Notes under the pieces: model-generated
Seen by the model: only the letters and a program-made list of their open reading frames with translations
Databases searched by the model: none
What the model was told of the DNA's origin: nothing
Assembly (NCBI RefSeq): GCF_016918545.1
Contig: NZ_JAFFQC010000012.1
Coordinates: 49,037-113,036, forward strand
DNA length: 64,000 nt
Direction: 5' to 3'
From: Desulfobulbus alkaliphilus
GTDB taxonomy: Bacteria; Desulfobacterota; Desulfobulbia; Desulfobulbales; Desulfobulbaceae
Translations under genes and position numbers: made by a program
In this document: positions 42,079-50,741 of the stretch, piece after piece
Layout: the number at the start of each line of letters is the position of its first letter
Numbering within the stretch: position 1 is the first letter of the stretch

Positions 42079-42963
42079 TTACCGCTGACGAAAGGGGATC
42101 TGGCAGTATTCGATGCCCCTCTTGGGAATGATATTGTTTTTCCCTAAAAACATCTTCAGTGAATTCATGGAAATATTGACATTGGGAGTCGGGCCGAGAA
42201 ATAGATGATCCATGGCGATCGGCTCCTTGTCCATGCAGATGGCAAATTCGATATACGGTACCAGCATGGCATGCCCTTCGCGAAACAGAATCCGCGCCTC
42301 GGCATCCTCGGTAATCACCGGCGAAACAATCCGCCACTCCCGTTCCTCGCGGAATGACGGGTGCTTGAGGATTGCCGCCAGGCGGAGCAGGTCGGTTTCC
42401 ACCTCGGCAAAGGCCTGCTGGAGAACCGCGGCCCGCTCCGCGGCCGACTCGGCCCGTGCCGCCTGACGGGCGGCCAACTGCCCCACGGCATCGACCACCT
42501 TGCGAATCAGCATCCGCTGTCGGGATGGTTCGTAGATGCATTTACCGACCATGAAGCGCTGTTGGTGAGCACTGCGGAGAATGGATTCCGACGAGAAGCC
42601 AAGACTGACCCCCCTGCCAGGGGTACTGTAGCCCCGCCACTGACTGAGCAGGTTACCCTGGGAGCGGAACGAGGCCCCGAACAGCAGGTGCCCGTTGGTG
42701 ATCCGATGCCGTACCCAGTCGACAAACTGGGTCAAGAGACCTGAATCAGGGTGACCAGCCTCTATCCGTTCCCGAACCTCCGCCCTGATGAGATCGGCTG
42801 TGTGCCGCAGTTCGGCGGAATCGTTCATATAGCGGATATCACTGGCCCACAGTGCCCTGCTCTCGACAATACCCAGCAGGCCGGTGAAGGTGGTATAATG
42901 ATAAAGGGTCCCCTGGGGGATATCCGCATACAACTCCCTGGTCAACTGCTCGATTTCCTGCAT
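42079..42963 (-). CDS. DUF2971 domain protein
   Basis: 294 residues from the ATG at 42963 with AGGAG 6 nt upstream; an in-frame ATG at 43017 adds 18 residues. LYHYTTFTGLLGIVESRALW, SDIRYMNDSAELRHTADL, FGASFRSQGNLLSQWRGYS and REEREWRIVSP fit the DUF2971 pattern (His-Tyr-Thr, Asn-Asp, Ser-x-W-x-x-Y and Glu-x-E-W-R). This family is widespread in accessory regions; an ADP-ribosyltransferase-like fold has been suggested for it, which I cannot test here. It stands alone, convergent with the kinase gene. Confidence 0.7.
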   Translation of the reverse strand: MQEIEQLTRELYADIPQGTLYHYTTFTGLLGIVESRALWASDIRYMNDSAELRHTADLIRAEVRERIEAGHPDSGLLTQFVDWVRHRITNGHLLFGASFRSQGNLLSQWRGYSTPGRGVSLGFSSESILRSAHQQRFMVGKCIYEPSRQRMLIRKVVDAVGQLAARQAARAESAAERAAVLQQAFAEVETDLLRLAAILKHPSFREEREWRIVSPVITEDAEARILFREGHAMLVPYIEFAICMDKEPIAMDHLFLGPTPNVNISMNSLKMFLGKNNIIPKRGIEYCQIPFRQR

Positions 42964-43239
42964 CGCTTCTCCTGCCCGCCCGCAAGGGGCTCTTTGTTCG
43001 TCCCCGTGGACCGGCAATCCGCCGGCAAGGCGACCCGATCACCGGACCTGGACCTTTCCCCGGGTGCCGTGTCACCCTCCCGCATTCGCGGCGGAGGGCA
43101 AATCCCTGTTGAGTTTTCCCCCCGTCTCTGGTAAACAGAAACCGACCCTGTAACCTGCCGGAATTGAGGCATTTACAGCCTTCCTCATCCCGGCGGCCCC
43201 CTCCATGGGATGCTCGGGAATCCACTTCCGCCACCGTGA

Positions 43240-44409
<1,170 letters not shown>

Positions 44410-44621
44410 CACCATACCGGGGCGGCGGCCCTCACCGCTTCCCCTTATGGTCCTTGGTCATCGATTACGAGGTTGACAAAACTGCTTGGTTTATCAAGCT
44501 CCTGATTGTACGCGGTGACAGGTGCCCCAGGTTTGTGCAGAGGTGGCTGCCCGCTCTAGCCCTCCTCTGCGGGCAGTCGCGTCCGTGCAAAGATGGGGTG
44601 CCTGTGGCCGCGTACAGTGCT

Positions 44622-45761
44622 TCAGATGAAGCGCTGCATGAGCTGACCGACAATCCGGTCGACATTGGCCGGGGTGACCTGCCAGTGGTCGACATACTCC
44701 CGGGCCTGCCGGCGGAGGGAAGGATCGTGGCGGTCCGCCAGGCGGCGAAACAGGCCGGTACGTCGGCCGATCTGGTACAGCACCTGCTCCTCCGGCGCCA
44801 TATCGAGAAATTCGCGGACCACCGCGAGCATCCGTTCCCTGTCCGTTGGCAACACCCCGTCCACCTCCTCGAACAGGTTGAGGATATGGTCGCTTTTCAC
44901 CCGGCTGGTGATGCCGGAGAGGTTTTCGAGAAAGAGCAGCAGCTCCTCAGCTGTTTCCCGGTCGCCCAGTTGCTCGAAGGCGCCGCTGGCCACCTCCCCG
45001 GCCAGATCGATGGTGGAGGGAATGGCCAGGGTGCGCAGGCGGATGAAATGGGGGTTGATCTGGTTGAGGACCTCGGCGCTGCCCAGGGCGTGTTCTCGGG
45101 ACAACCGCCGCCCCCCCAGGCCGGGCATATAGTACTCGGACAACTCGATACCGGCGGCCACCACCTTGCGCCCGGCATCGATGTGGGCCTGCCGGTCCGC
45201 GCCCTTGCGCACCTGGGCCAGCACTTCGTCCGCCCCGGACTCCATGCCGATATGGATGCGGTTGAGGCCGGCAGCGGCGATCCGGCCCAGATCCGCGTCA
45301 CTGATCCTGGCCACGGTCTGGGAACGGGCATAGGAGGTGATCCGCTCGATCCCCGGAAAGGTGGCCCGCAGGTGCGCCAGGATGGCCACCAGCTCATCGG
45401 GCTTGATGATCAGACTGTTGGAGTCCTGGAGAAAGACCGACCGCCCCCCAGCCAGGAGCCAGTTGCGGGCCGCGTACCAGGCCATGGGCTCACTGTCGCG
45501 CAGCGATGCGCCACCGCCTGCCCCGCCGCCCTCATCGCCCTGCCGTTGCAACTCCGCCACGCAGCGAGCAACCGTGTCGATATCGCGACAGACATGGGCC
45601 ACCGGCCGCCGACTGAAGACCTCCCCCTTGTACAGCCCGCAGAAGGTACAGCGGTTCCAGGGGCAGTTCCTGGTCACCCGGATAAGCAGACTGCCGCTCT
45701 CGCTGGGCGGCCGGATCGGCCCCTGCTCAAACCCCTGGTAGACTTCCCTGTCCTGCCGCAT
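44622..45761 (-). CDS. Radical SAM protein
   Basis: 379 residues. The iron-sulfur motif is CPWNRCTFC (C-x4-C-x2-C), with RVTRNCPWNRC near residue 30; this spacing recurs in a family of radical SAM proteins whose motif reads GCPxNxCxFC. Also present: LQDSNSLI, RIHIGMESGADEVL and YYMPGLGG, matching the Elp3/MiaB/NifB-type barrel. No extra iron-sulfur or cobalamin domain. The reaction is unknown. It ends close to a family B palindrome. Confidence 0.85.
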   Translation of the reverse strand: MRQDREVYQGFEQGPIRPPSESGSLLIRVTRNCPWNRCTFCGLYKGEVFSRRPVAHVCRDIDTVARCVAELQRQGDEGGGAGGGASLRDSEPMAWYAARNWLLAGGRSVFLQDSNSLIIKPDELVAILAHLRATFPGIERITSYARSQTVARISDADLGRIAAAGLNRIHIGMESGADEVLAQVRKGADRQAHIDAGRKVVAAGIELSEYYMPGLGGRRLSREHALGSAEVLNQINPHFIRLRTLAIPSTIDLAGEVASGAFEQLGDRETAEELLLFLENLSGITSRVKSDHILNLFEEVDGVLPTDRERMLAVVREFLDMAPEEQVLYQIGRRTGLFRRLADRHDPSLRRQAREYVDHWQVTPANVDRIVGQLMQRFI

Positions 45762-45776
45762 CTCTTCCTCCCCCAG

Positions 45777-45860
45777 AAATTAGGGACACTTCCCCTATTT
45801 TAATGAGAAAAGCAGGAACCTTCACCAAGGCGTGGGAAATAGGGGAAGTGTCCCCAATTT
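45777..45860. repeat. Family B (REP-like) palindrome 1, left of the RAYT gene
   Basis: Arms AAATTAGGGACACTTCCCC and GGGGAAGTGTCCCCAATTT around a 40-nt centre containing GCAGGAACCTTCACCAAGG. It lies 22 nt past the stop codon of the transposase. Confidence 0.9.
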
Positions 45861-45882
45861 CCTAATTTCCCGCTAAACCCCC

Positions 45883-46545
45883 CTACCGCCGAGGCCGGCC
45901 AGCCCTTTTCGTCCTAATCGACCGATTCAGCTCCTTTTCAATAACCCCGACAAAACCCTCCCCGCCCAGGGGCCGGCCACTTTGGGTAGCCTTGCGGATG
46001 GCGTTGTCCTGCCCGTCATCCTCACCCCGACAAAACTCGGCATAGGCCCGCTGCTCCGTCGGATCAAGCCAGTCCGGCTGATGCAGCAAGGCGTTCTCCA
46101 CCCCGGCGACATGGCAGCTGCCACTGGACCAGCGGTAATCCTCCACCCGCTTGACCAATCCGGCCTTGAGCGGATTGCGCTCGATATAACGCGCCACCGC
46201 CCACAGGTAGGCCTGATGTTCAATCACGCAGGAGAAAAACCGGTTCTGCCAGATCCGGCCCGACTGGCCCTGTTTACGGTTGAAATACTGGGTATAGACC
46301 ATATTGGTCAAGCCGATACCGCGCGCCAGCCCGCTCTCGGTCGCCGGCACCACCAGCAGATGGACATGGTTGTCCATCAGGCACCAGGCCCATATCTGCA
46401 GCCCATATTTTTTGGCATACGTCGCCAGCAGCTCCAGATAGGTCTGCCGGTCCTCGTCATCATAAAAAACCACGGCACGGTTGTTGCCGCGCTGAGTGAT
46501 GTGATGCGGATATCCAGGCGCAATGATACGGGCGATTCTTGGCAT
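45883..46545 (-). CDS. REP-associated tyrosine transposase (RAYT, Y1 HUH)
   Basis: 220 residues. HHITQRGNNRAVVFYDDED, the HUH motif WCLMDNHVHLLVVP (His-Val-His) and the downstream TQYFNRKQGQSGRIWQNRF with the likely nucleophilic Tyr fit TnpA_REP. RYIERNPLKAGLV and the W-S-S motif (YRWSSG) are also family hallmarks. Such proteins cut and move REP-type single-stranded hairpins. It is flanked on both sides, within 10-25 nt, by family B palindromes, which are its expected substrate. The basic C-terminus (RTKRAGRPRR) may bind DNA. The start codon is the ATG at 46545. Confidence 0.93.
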   Translation of the reverse strand: MPRIARIIAPGYPHHITQRGNNRAVVFYDDEDRQTYLELLATYAKKYGLQIWAWCLMDNHVHLLVVPATESGLARGIGLTNMVYTQYFNRKQGQSGRIWQNRFFSCVIEHQAYLWAVARYIERNPLKAGLVKRVEDYRWSSGSCHVAGVENALLHQPDWLDPTEQRAYAEFCRGEDDGQDNAIRKATQSGRPLGGEGFVGVIEKELNRSIRTKRAGRPRR

Positions 46546-46554
46546 GGCACTATA

Positions 46555-46640
46555 AAATTAGGGACACTTCCCCTATTTTTATGAGAAAAAGCTTGAACCT
46601 TCAACAAAGCGTGGAAAATAGGGGAAGTGTCCCTAATTTT
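46555..46640. repeat. Family B palindrome 2, right of the RAYT gene
   Basis: AAATTAGGGACACTTCCCC and GGGGAAGTGTCCCTAATTTT around TTTATGAGAAAAAGCTTGAA and a variable centre. It begins 10 nt before the transposase start and overlaps the stop region of the RelE-type toxin gene. Confidence 0.9.
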
Positions 46641-46944
46641 CTCCTAATTTCCTGTCTCTGTTCATCCGCGCATGAAGGACACGGATAATTTCAATGCCAT
46701 CGGCAATGGGTTTGTAATAGATGACATAGTTGTGAAATTGTTTGATGGGGTAGAAGCGGATGCCATTCAGCCATAACCGCTTGGGCTGATAGAGGGTGCC
46801 GATTTCCGGCATGGCGACGAGTGAAGCAAAGGTTTGCTCGGCGGCATAAACTTTATCGGCAGCCGAGCGATTGTCACGGGCAATGTACATCCAAAGATTG
46901 ATAAGATCGTCTTCAGCCGCTGGCGTTATGAGAATCTTGGGCAT
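46633..46944 (-). CDS. RelE/ParE-family toxin
   Basis: 103 residues. ITPAAEDDLINLWMYIARDN and the RFYPIKQFHNYVIYYKPIADGIEIIRVLHA stretch (read in two parts) fit ParE/RelE toxins, with the typical Ile-Arg-Val-Leu-His near the end. It would poison gyrase (ParE) or cleave mRNA (RelE); ParE is favoured because the partner is ParD-like. Its start shares a base with the antitoxin stop. The last codons lie in the edge of a family B palindrome, giving MNRDRKLGEN. Confidence 0.88.
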   Translation of the reverse strand: MPKILITPAAEDDLINLWMYIARDNRSAADKVYAAEQTFASLVAMPEIGTLYQPKRLWLNGIRFYPIKQFHNYVIYYKPIADGIEIIRVLHARMNRDRKLGEN

Positions 46945-47180
46945 TATTGACCCTGCATGTTTTCAAAGGCGGCCTGGGCCTTCTCATGCAGGGTGTTCAT
47001 ATTAAGAGGTTGCGACGGCCCGCTTTCGAGCCCTTGAAGCAAGTGCTGTTCTGTTTTTTCGCGGTCATGCCGGATAAGATCACGCAGATAGTCGCTGGCG
47101 CTCTGATATTCACCGGTTTTGACGCGGGCTTCAATGAAGGCGCGAAGCTCATCGGGCATGGAGATGTTCAGTGTTGCCAT
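46944..47180 (-). CDS. parD: ParD-like ribbon-helix-helix antitoxin
   Basis: 78 residues from the ATG at 47180. MATLNISMPDELRAFIEARV is the N-terminal strand and first helix of the RHH fold, and EYQSASDYLRDLIRHDRE the second helix, both typical of ParD/CC2985. The C-terminal half wraps the toxin. A longer open frame to 47366 reads through a family B palindrome and is not real. The module appears intact with the ParE-like toxin gene downstream. Confidence 0.88.
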   Translation of the reverse strand: MATLNISMPDELRAFIEARVKTGEYQSASDYLRDLIRHDREKTEQHLLQGLESGPSQPLNMNTLHEKAQAAFENMQGQ

Positions 47181-47228
47181 GGTGGGCCTCATCATTGTTA
47201 TCGATTTTTTGGTAATATAGCCACCTAG

Positions 47229-47316
47229 AAAATTAGGGACACTTCCCCTATTTTCCGCGCTTTGTGGAGTATTCCTGTTTTTTCCCATAAAAATAGGGGA
47301 AGTGTCCCTAATTTCC
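47229..47316. repeat. Family B palindrome 3, abutting a broken parE
   Basis: AAAATTAGGGACACTTCCCC and GGGGAAGTGTCCCTAATTT arms. Its right edge coincides with the point where homology of the adjacent toxin gene ends. Confidence 0.9.
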
Positions 47317-47587
47317 TCGACAGAACCAGCACCGTACGCTCTGAAACCCTTTATTGGACTCTCCATGGAGTTATGACAAGTTCCCGATACAGTAGAATTC
47401 CTTGCCTATGCAACTCCGGTACGAAGCGTCCGCGATGCGGAGAGTGATTAAGTTCAGATACTGCTTTTTTTATTTTCAACAGTGTCTGTCTGGCGTTGGC
47501 GGGACTTTGCTCACCGATATAAGCAACTATACTTGCCAGGTCCTGAACGGCAGACCTGGCCCAAACAACCTTGAAGTCTTGCGTCAT
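47317..47587 (-). pseudogene. Broken ParE/RelE-family toxin
   Basis: The open frame gives 78 residues (FKVVWARSAVQDLASIVAYI to ELVITPWRVQ) and stops at a TAA (47351-47353). Reading past it in frame gives RVSERTVLVLS, which matches the end of ParE proteins, usually R-V-x-Y-R-V, so the TAA replaces the conserved Tyr codon. Homology then ends at the family B palindrome. The toxin is therefore hit twice: a nonsense change and loss of the C-terminus. The Phd-type antitoxin upstream is intact. Confidence 0.75.
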
Positions 47588-47859
47588 CCTTCTTTCAATT
47601 GTTCTTCTATATTTTTAAAAACGACTTCTTGCTCCAAAAAATTTTCATTCTTCAGATCTTCTTCCCCCATGGAAATCAGCTTCAAGATTCCAAGAGCATT
47701 TCGCATATCCTCGAAATTTTGTGGATCTTGAATGACTGCTCTGGGTTCACCATTTTGTGTTATTATTACAGGTCGATGCGTATCGTTAATTTGTTTGAGC
47801 AATTCCGCGGTCCTGGATTTCAGGTACGTTACCGGCCTGATGTCGTTTGATATATTCAC
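47584..47859 (-). CDS. Phd/YefM-family antitoxin
   Basis: 91 residues. DIRPVTYLKSRTAELLKQIN, RPVIITQNGEPRAVI and the following helices are the Phd/YefM DNA-binding fold. The C-terminal region (acidic, LKNENFLEQEVVF) would bind a ParE/RelE toxin. It overlaps the broken toxin gene by 4 nt. Without a working toxin it may be a solitary repressor or an anti-addiction protein. Confidence 0.88.
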   Translation of the reverse strand: MNISNDIRPVTYLKSRTAELLKQINDTHRPVIITQNGEPRAVIQDPQNFEDMRNALGILKLISMGEEDLKNENFLEQEVVFKNIEEQLKEG

Positions 47860-47882
47860 ACCTTCACCTCTATCCTTTTAAG

Positions 47883-47976
47883 GAAATTGGGGACATCCCT
47901 AATTTTATGGGAAAAAAGCAGGAACCTTCAACAAGGAGTGGAAAATAGGGGAAGTGTCCCTGATTTCCCTGATTTC
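47883..47976. repeat. Family B palindrome 4
   Basis: The left arm is shortened (AATTGGGGACATCCCTAATT) and the right arm is GGGGAAGTGTCCCTGATTTCC. It separates the Phd module from the BrnTA module and ends at the brnA stop codon. Confidence 0.8.
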
Positions 47977-48204
47977 CTAATGATGAGCTGTATATTCATC
48001 CAGCAGCCTGCGAATCATTTTTTGGTATTGCGTATTATATTTTTTTGCTTCTTTCTTAAAAAAATCAACACTCGCCTTGCTGAGGGTAATGGTAACCTTA
48101 ACCGTTTCATCTTTCAAAGCAAGTTCTTCTGGCGTTGGAAGGAAGTCAGAGACGACCTGAACGTTGCCCATCGGTTCATCCGTGAACTTTATTTTCTCTT
48201 TCAT
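47977..48204 (-). CDS. brnA: BrnA-family antitoxin
   Basis: 75 residues. KVTITLSKASVDFFKKEAKK and YQKMIRRLLDEYTAHH fit the ribbon-helix-helix BrnA antitoxin, which binds BrnT and autorepresses. It overlaps the brnT 3' end by 29 nt, a common arrangement. The stop codon touches a family B palindrome. Confidence 0.85.
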   Translation of the reverse strand: MKEKIKFTDEPMGNVQVVSDFLPTPEELALKDETVKVTITLSKASVDFFKKEAKKYNTQYQKMIRRLLDEYTAHH

Positions 48205-48469
48205 ACACTCTCTTTCCTTTCCGCCAGAAACCGGGGCCGATTATTCTGATTTTGTTCATTCTGTATGTAAAACGGACCGTCATTATCCCTCCTGAAACCC
48301 GTCCAAGACAGTAGAAACGTTTTTCATGTTCACTGTGGTCAAGGTCTTCAAGAAGAACACGCTCAGGATCCAGAAAAGCAAATTGTGCCAGTGCGAAAGA
48401 AACCCCATGTTTCTCCTGGTTCTGCTTATCTTTTTTTGCATCCCACTCAAAATCTGATCGTTTGCTCAT
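48176..48469 (-). CDS. brnT: BrnT-family ribonuclease toxin
   Basis: 97 residues. FEWDAKKDKQNQEKHGVSF and DLDHSEHEKRFYCLGRVSGG, then VRFTYRMNKIRIIGPGFW and RKGKRVYE, give the BrnT RelE-like RNase pattern. The usual I-R-I-I-S-A-R is I-R-I-I-G-P-G here, a change near the expected active-site Arg. It comes first in the brnT-brnA operon, as usual for this family. Confidence 0.87.
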   Translation of the reverse strand: MSKRSDFEWDAKKDKQNQEKHGVSFALAQFAFLDPERVLLEDLDHSEHEKRFYCLGRVSGGIMTVRFTYRMNKIRIIGPGFWRKGKRVYERENKVHG

Positions 48470-48517
48470 GCAGGGAAGGTAGCTAAATGAAGAAAACTTG
48501 TCATTATAATTATATGG

Positions 48518-48811
48518 CTATAAATATGGTAAATCAAGGACACTTCCTCTATTTTTAAGAGAAAAAACAGGAACCTTTCGCAAAGTTCGGAAAATGGGGG
48601 AAGTGTCCCTAATTTTCCCAGACAACCCAAAAAATCGGCATAACCTTAAATCGGTATCGGCTGTAACCGATCGTTTACCGGCAACAATTTCACTGATTCG
48701 TTGCGCGGGGACACCAATCTCCTTGGCCAAACGATATCGGCTAAGACCCATGGGGTTCAGGAATTCTTCAAGCAGAATTTCACCTGGTGGAATGGGGTCT
48801 AATGTTTGCAT
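48518..48811 (-). pseudogene. HigA-like antitoxin truncated by a family B palindrome
   Basis: From the ATG at 48811: LDPIPPGEILLEEFLNPMGL then LSRYRLAKEIGVPAQRISEI and GKRSVTADTDLRLCRFFGLS, a textbook HigA helix-turn-helix. At about codon 65 the frame runs into the palindrome at 48616 and continues with repeat-encoded residues (GKIRDTSPIFR) to a stop at 48518. The C-terminal helix of HigA is lost. A higB toxin gene, usually just upstream, is missing; another palindrome (48827-48914) stands in its place, 16 nt before the start. Confidence 0.75.
48531..48616. repeat. Family B palindrome 5, inside the higA remnant
   Basis: AAATCAAGGACACTTCCTCT and GGGGGAAGTGTCCCTAATTTT arms, the left arm slightly diverged. 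Its right edge is where HigA homology stops. Confidence 0.85.
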
Positions 48812-48826
48812 TGTACTTACCTCGGA

Positions 48827-48914
48827 GAAAATTAGGGACACTTCCCCTATTTTTATGGGAAATATCAGGAACATTCCACAAGGTTCGGAAAATAGGGGAA
48901 GTGTCCCTAATTTT
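48827..48914. repeat. Family B palindrome 6, upstream of the higA remnant
   Basis: AAAATTAGGGACACTTCCCC and GGGGAAGTGTCCCTAATTTT arms with TTTATGGGAAATATCAGGAA in the centre. Confidence 0.9.
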
Positions 48915-48928
48915 ACGGTAGAAGCAAC

Positions 48929-48967
48929 TTGACACGACAAACAACCATGTATTACATTGTGTATTAC
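48929..48967 (+). promoter_or_regulatory. Promoter and operator-like direct repeat before the RHH-PIN module
   Basis: TTGACA at 48929-48934 and a weak TACATT at 48953-48958 (18-nt spacer). The octamer TGTATTAC occurs twice (48948-48955 and 48960-48967), 12 bp apart and covering the -10, as expected for autorepression by a ribbon-helix-helix antitoxin. Confidence 0.5.
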
Positions 48968-48979
48968 GGAGGTGACAGT

Positions 48980-49222
48980 ATGATCACTGTACGACTTGAT
49001 CCGGATTTAGAAAAAGAAATCAGTACCGTTGCAAAAAATCTCGGGCTCACCAAATCCGATCTGATTCGTCAAAGTTTAATAGAATATCTCGGCAAGCTCG
49101 AACGTCCCAATGCCTGGGAATTGGGTCAAGATTTTTTTGGTAGATATTCCAGCGGCCTGGGAAATTTGTCGGTCGATCGAAAAAGAATTTTAAAAGAAAA
49201 AATCCGGGCTAAAAGAACATGA
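48980..49222 (+). CDS. Ribbon-helix-helix (CopG-like) antitoxin
   Basis: 80 residues from the ATG at 48980, which follows GGAGGTGACAGT. MITVRLDPDLEKEISTVAKN and LGLTKSDLIRQSLIEYL give the RHH fold. The C-terminal part (WELGQDFFGRYSSG, then LSVDRKRILKEKIRAK) would occupy the toxin's active site. It overlaps the PIN gene by 4 nt. Confidence 0.88.
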   Translation: MITVRLDPDLEKEISTVAKNLGLTKSDLIRQSLIEYLGKLERPNAWELGQDFFGRYSSGLGNLSVDRKRILKEKIRAKRT

Positions 49223-49626
49223 AAAAAATTCTCATAGACTCAGGCCCTTTAATTGCCTTGTTTGATGCATCCGATAGATACCATAAAGAATCGGTTGATT
49301 TTATCAAACAGAACAAACATCCTCTTATCACAACGATAGCCTCCATATCGGAGACACTACACTTATTAGATTTCAACCGAAATGCGCAGATCGATTTTTT
49401 AGAGTGGATTGGCAGAGGAGGAGTTGAGATTCATGATATCCACAATAAAGATTTTCACCGACTAAAAGAGCTCACCGAAAAATATCGTGACGTACCCATG
49501 GATTTTGCCGATTCATGTCTTGTCTATATGGCTGAACAACTCAACATACATACCATTGCAACGATTGATCGTGATTTTACAATCTACACGATCAAAGGAA
49601 GAAAAAAGTTCGAAATAGTCCTTTAG
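49219..49626 (+). CDS. PIN-domain ribonuclease toxin (VapC-like)
   Basis: 135 residues. The acidic PIN residues can be seen: Asp7 in ILIDSGPLIALFD, Glu in SISETLHLL, Asp in MDFADSCLVYMAE and Asp in ATIDRDFTIY. It would cleave RNA, with Mg2+. The antitoxin gene overlaps its start. Codon use is more AT-rich than in neighbouring housekeeping genes, which suggests horizontal acquisition of the module. Confidence 0.9.
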   Translation: MKKILIDSGPLIALFDASDRYHKESVDFIKQNKHPLITTIASISETLHLLDFNRNAQIDFLEWIGRGGVEIHDIHNKDFHRLKELTEKYRDVPMDFADSCLVYMAEQLNIHTIATIDRDFTIYTIKGRKKFEIVL

Positions 49627-49634
49627 AAATTAAG

Positions 49635-49718
49635 AAATTAGGGACACTTCCCCTATTTTTATGGGAAAAATCTGAACATCCCGCAATGCATGGAAAATAG
49701 GGGAAGTGTCCCTAATTT
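49635..49718. repeat. Family B palindrome 7
   Basis: AAATTAGGGACACTTCCCC and GGGGAAGTGTCCCTAATTTCC arms. It starts 9 nt after the PIN toxin stop codon and lies before the hicB gene. Confidence 0.9.
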
Positions 49719-49766
49719 CCCCCCCCTAATTTCCCTACTTTCCGGTAGAAGTCGAAGGAGAACGCT

Positions 49767-49997
49767 ATGGAGAGGCTCATTTCCATTCATGTGGAAAAAT
49801 TGCCCGGAGGTGTCTATCTCGCCACATCCGACGATGTTCCCGGTCTCGTAGCCCAAGGCCGGACGGTCACCGAGACGATGGAAATCGCCCGCGATGTCGC
49901 CAGAAAACTCTTGGAAGCCCAAGCCGAGAGGCGCAATAGCCCGTCCCTGCCAGTTATCGGCGATTCATTCGACTGCGCCTTGGTGGTGGGGATGTAA
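49767..49997 (+). CDS. HicB-like antitoxin
   Basis: 76 residues. ISIHVEKLPGGVYLATSDDV and PGLVAQGRTVTETMEIARDV form the partial RNase-H-like HicB fold (strand, P-G-L, then helix). The ATG at 49767 follows AAGGAG. A start codon for the next gene overlaps its stop (TAAATG), as in hicBA operons, but that gene is interrupted after four codons. It therefore seems to be a solitary antitoxin. Confidence 0.8.
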   Translation: MERLISIHVEKLPGGVYLATSDDVPGLVAQGRTVTETMEIARDVARKLLEAQAERRNSPSLPVIGDSFDCALVVGM

Positions 49998-50012
49998 ATG
50001 GGGCGGTTGTGA
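49998..50012 (+). pseudogene. hicA toxin stump (MGRL then stop at repeat junction)
   Basis: ATG GGG CGG TTG TGA begins directly at the hicB stop. HicA toxins of this type commonly begin M-G-R-L-P. At the fifth codon the sequence turns into a family B palindrome. No HicA homology resumes on the other side of the repeat. The reading rests on four codons plus operon position. Confidence 0.5.
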
Positions 50013-50111
50013 AAATTAGGGACACTTCCCCTATTTTCCGCGCTTGATTGAAGGTGCCTTTTTTGTCCCATAAAAATAGGGGAAGTGTCCCTAATTTTCC
50101 GGGGAAGTGTC
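50012..50111. repeat. Family B palindrome 8, replacing hicA
   Basis: AAAATTAGGGACACTTCCCC and GGGGAAGTGTCCCTAATTTT (to 50098), followed by an extra half-arm GGGGAAGTGTC (50101-50111). Confidence 0.9.
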
Positions 50112-50126
50112 GAAAATTTATTGGTT

Positions 50127-50459
50127 TCAGCTTATGATCGCCCGCACCTTGGCCAACACTTCGTTCAAGAGGGCTGTTTCTGCTTTTTCCGCGAAAAAAA
50201 CTCCGCACGCAACAAAATCGATGGTTTTAACCTGCTGACACAGAACCACGCCGGCCACTTTTTGTCCAGGCAAGGGAACCTCGAAGGCATGGCCGCGCAC
50301 CCTGCTGGTGATCGGTGCGACCAAGGCCAAGAGAATCTTTTTGTTAAACCTCTCCGGTGACAGAACCAAAGCTGGACGTTTGCCTTTCTGCTCGTGCCCC
50401 GCCGCCGGATCGAAATCGGTCCAGATAATGTCCCCCCGCTGAGGGATATAGCGTTTCAC
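50127..50459 (-). CDS. mazF: MazF/PemK-family endoribonuclease toxin
   Basis: 110 residues. RGDIIWTDFDPAAGHEQKGK and RPALVLSPERFN, then APITSRVRG and VLCQQVKTIDF, are the classic MazF segments (catalytic Arg and Thr included). It cleaves mRNA at short sequences. Its start overlaps the antitoxin stop by 4 nt. Complete. Confidence 0.93.
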   Translation of the reverse strand: MKRYIPQRGDIIWTDFDPAAGHEQKGKRPALVLSPERFNKKILLALVAPITSRVRGHAFEVPLPGQKVAGVVLCQQVKTIDFVACGVFFAEKAETALLNEVLAKVRAIIS

Positions 50460-50719
50460 AGGATTTCCTTGCCAACTGGTTGATCCTGCAACCAGGCACG
50501 ATCTTCATCGTCCAGCACTAATGATTCTTCCGGGCATTGGTCGAGCAGCTCCTGCAGGGAATACTCCTTGGCCGAGGCCACCGGGGTGATGATAATATTG
50601 CCCTTTCTCACCTCTATGTTGACCTCCTGGTCTACCTTGAGTTTGCTGTGTTCAGCGATATTTTTCGGGATGCGCACTCCAAGCGAATTCCCCCACTTCT
50701 TTATTGTTAACACCTGCAT
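50456..50719 (-). CDS. mazE: MazE-family antitoxin
   Basis: 87 residues. VLTIKKWGNSLGVRIPKNIA is the SpoVT/AbrB-type swapped-hairpin DNA-binding domain. The C-terminal tail EESLVLDDEDRAWLQDQPVG is acidic and binds MazF. Ribosome binding site TAAGGAGG upstream. Operon mazE-mazF, probably autoregulated through the palindrome at 50742. Confidence 0.92.
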   Translation of the reverse strand: MQVLTIKKWGNSLGVRIPKNIAEHSKLKVDQEVNIEVRKGNIIITPVASAKEYSLQELLDQCPEESLVLDDEDRAWLQDQPVGKEIL

Positions 50720-50741
50720 GCCGGCCTCCTTAACAATAAAT

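Noticed and set aside
47181..47366. Extended ParD frame starting at 47366
   Set aside because: The added residues (IRDTSPIF, NRGSVPNF) are the translation of a family B palindrome, which yields the same peptides in several unrelated frames.
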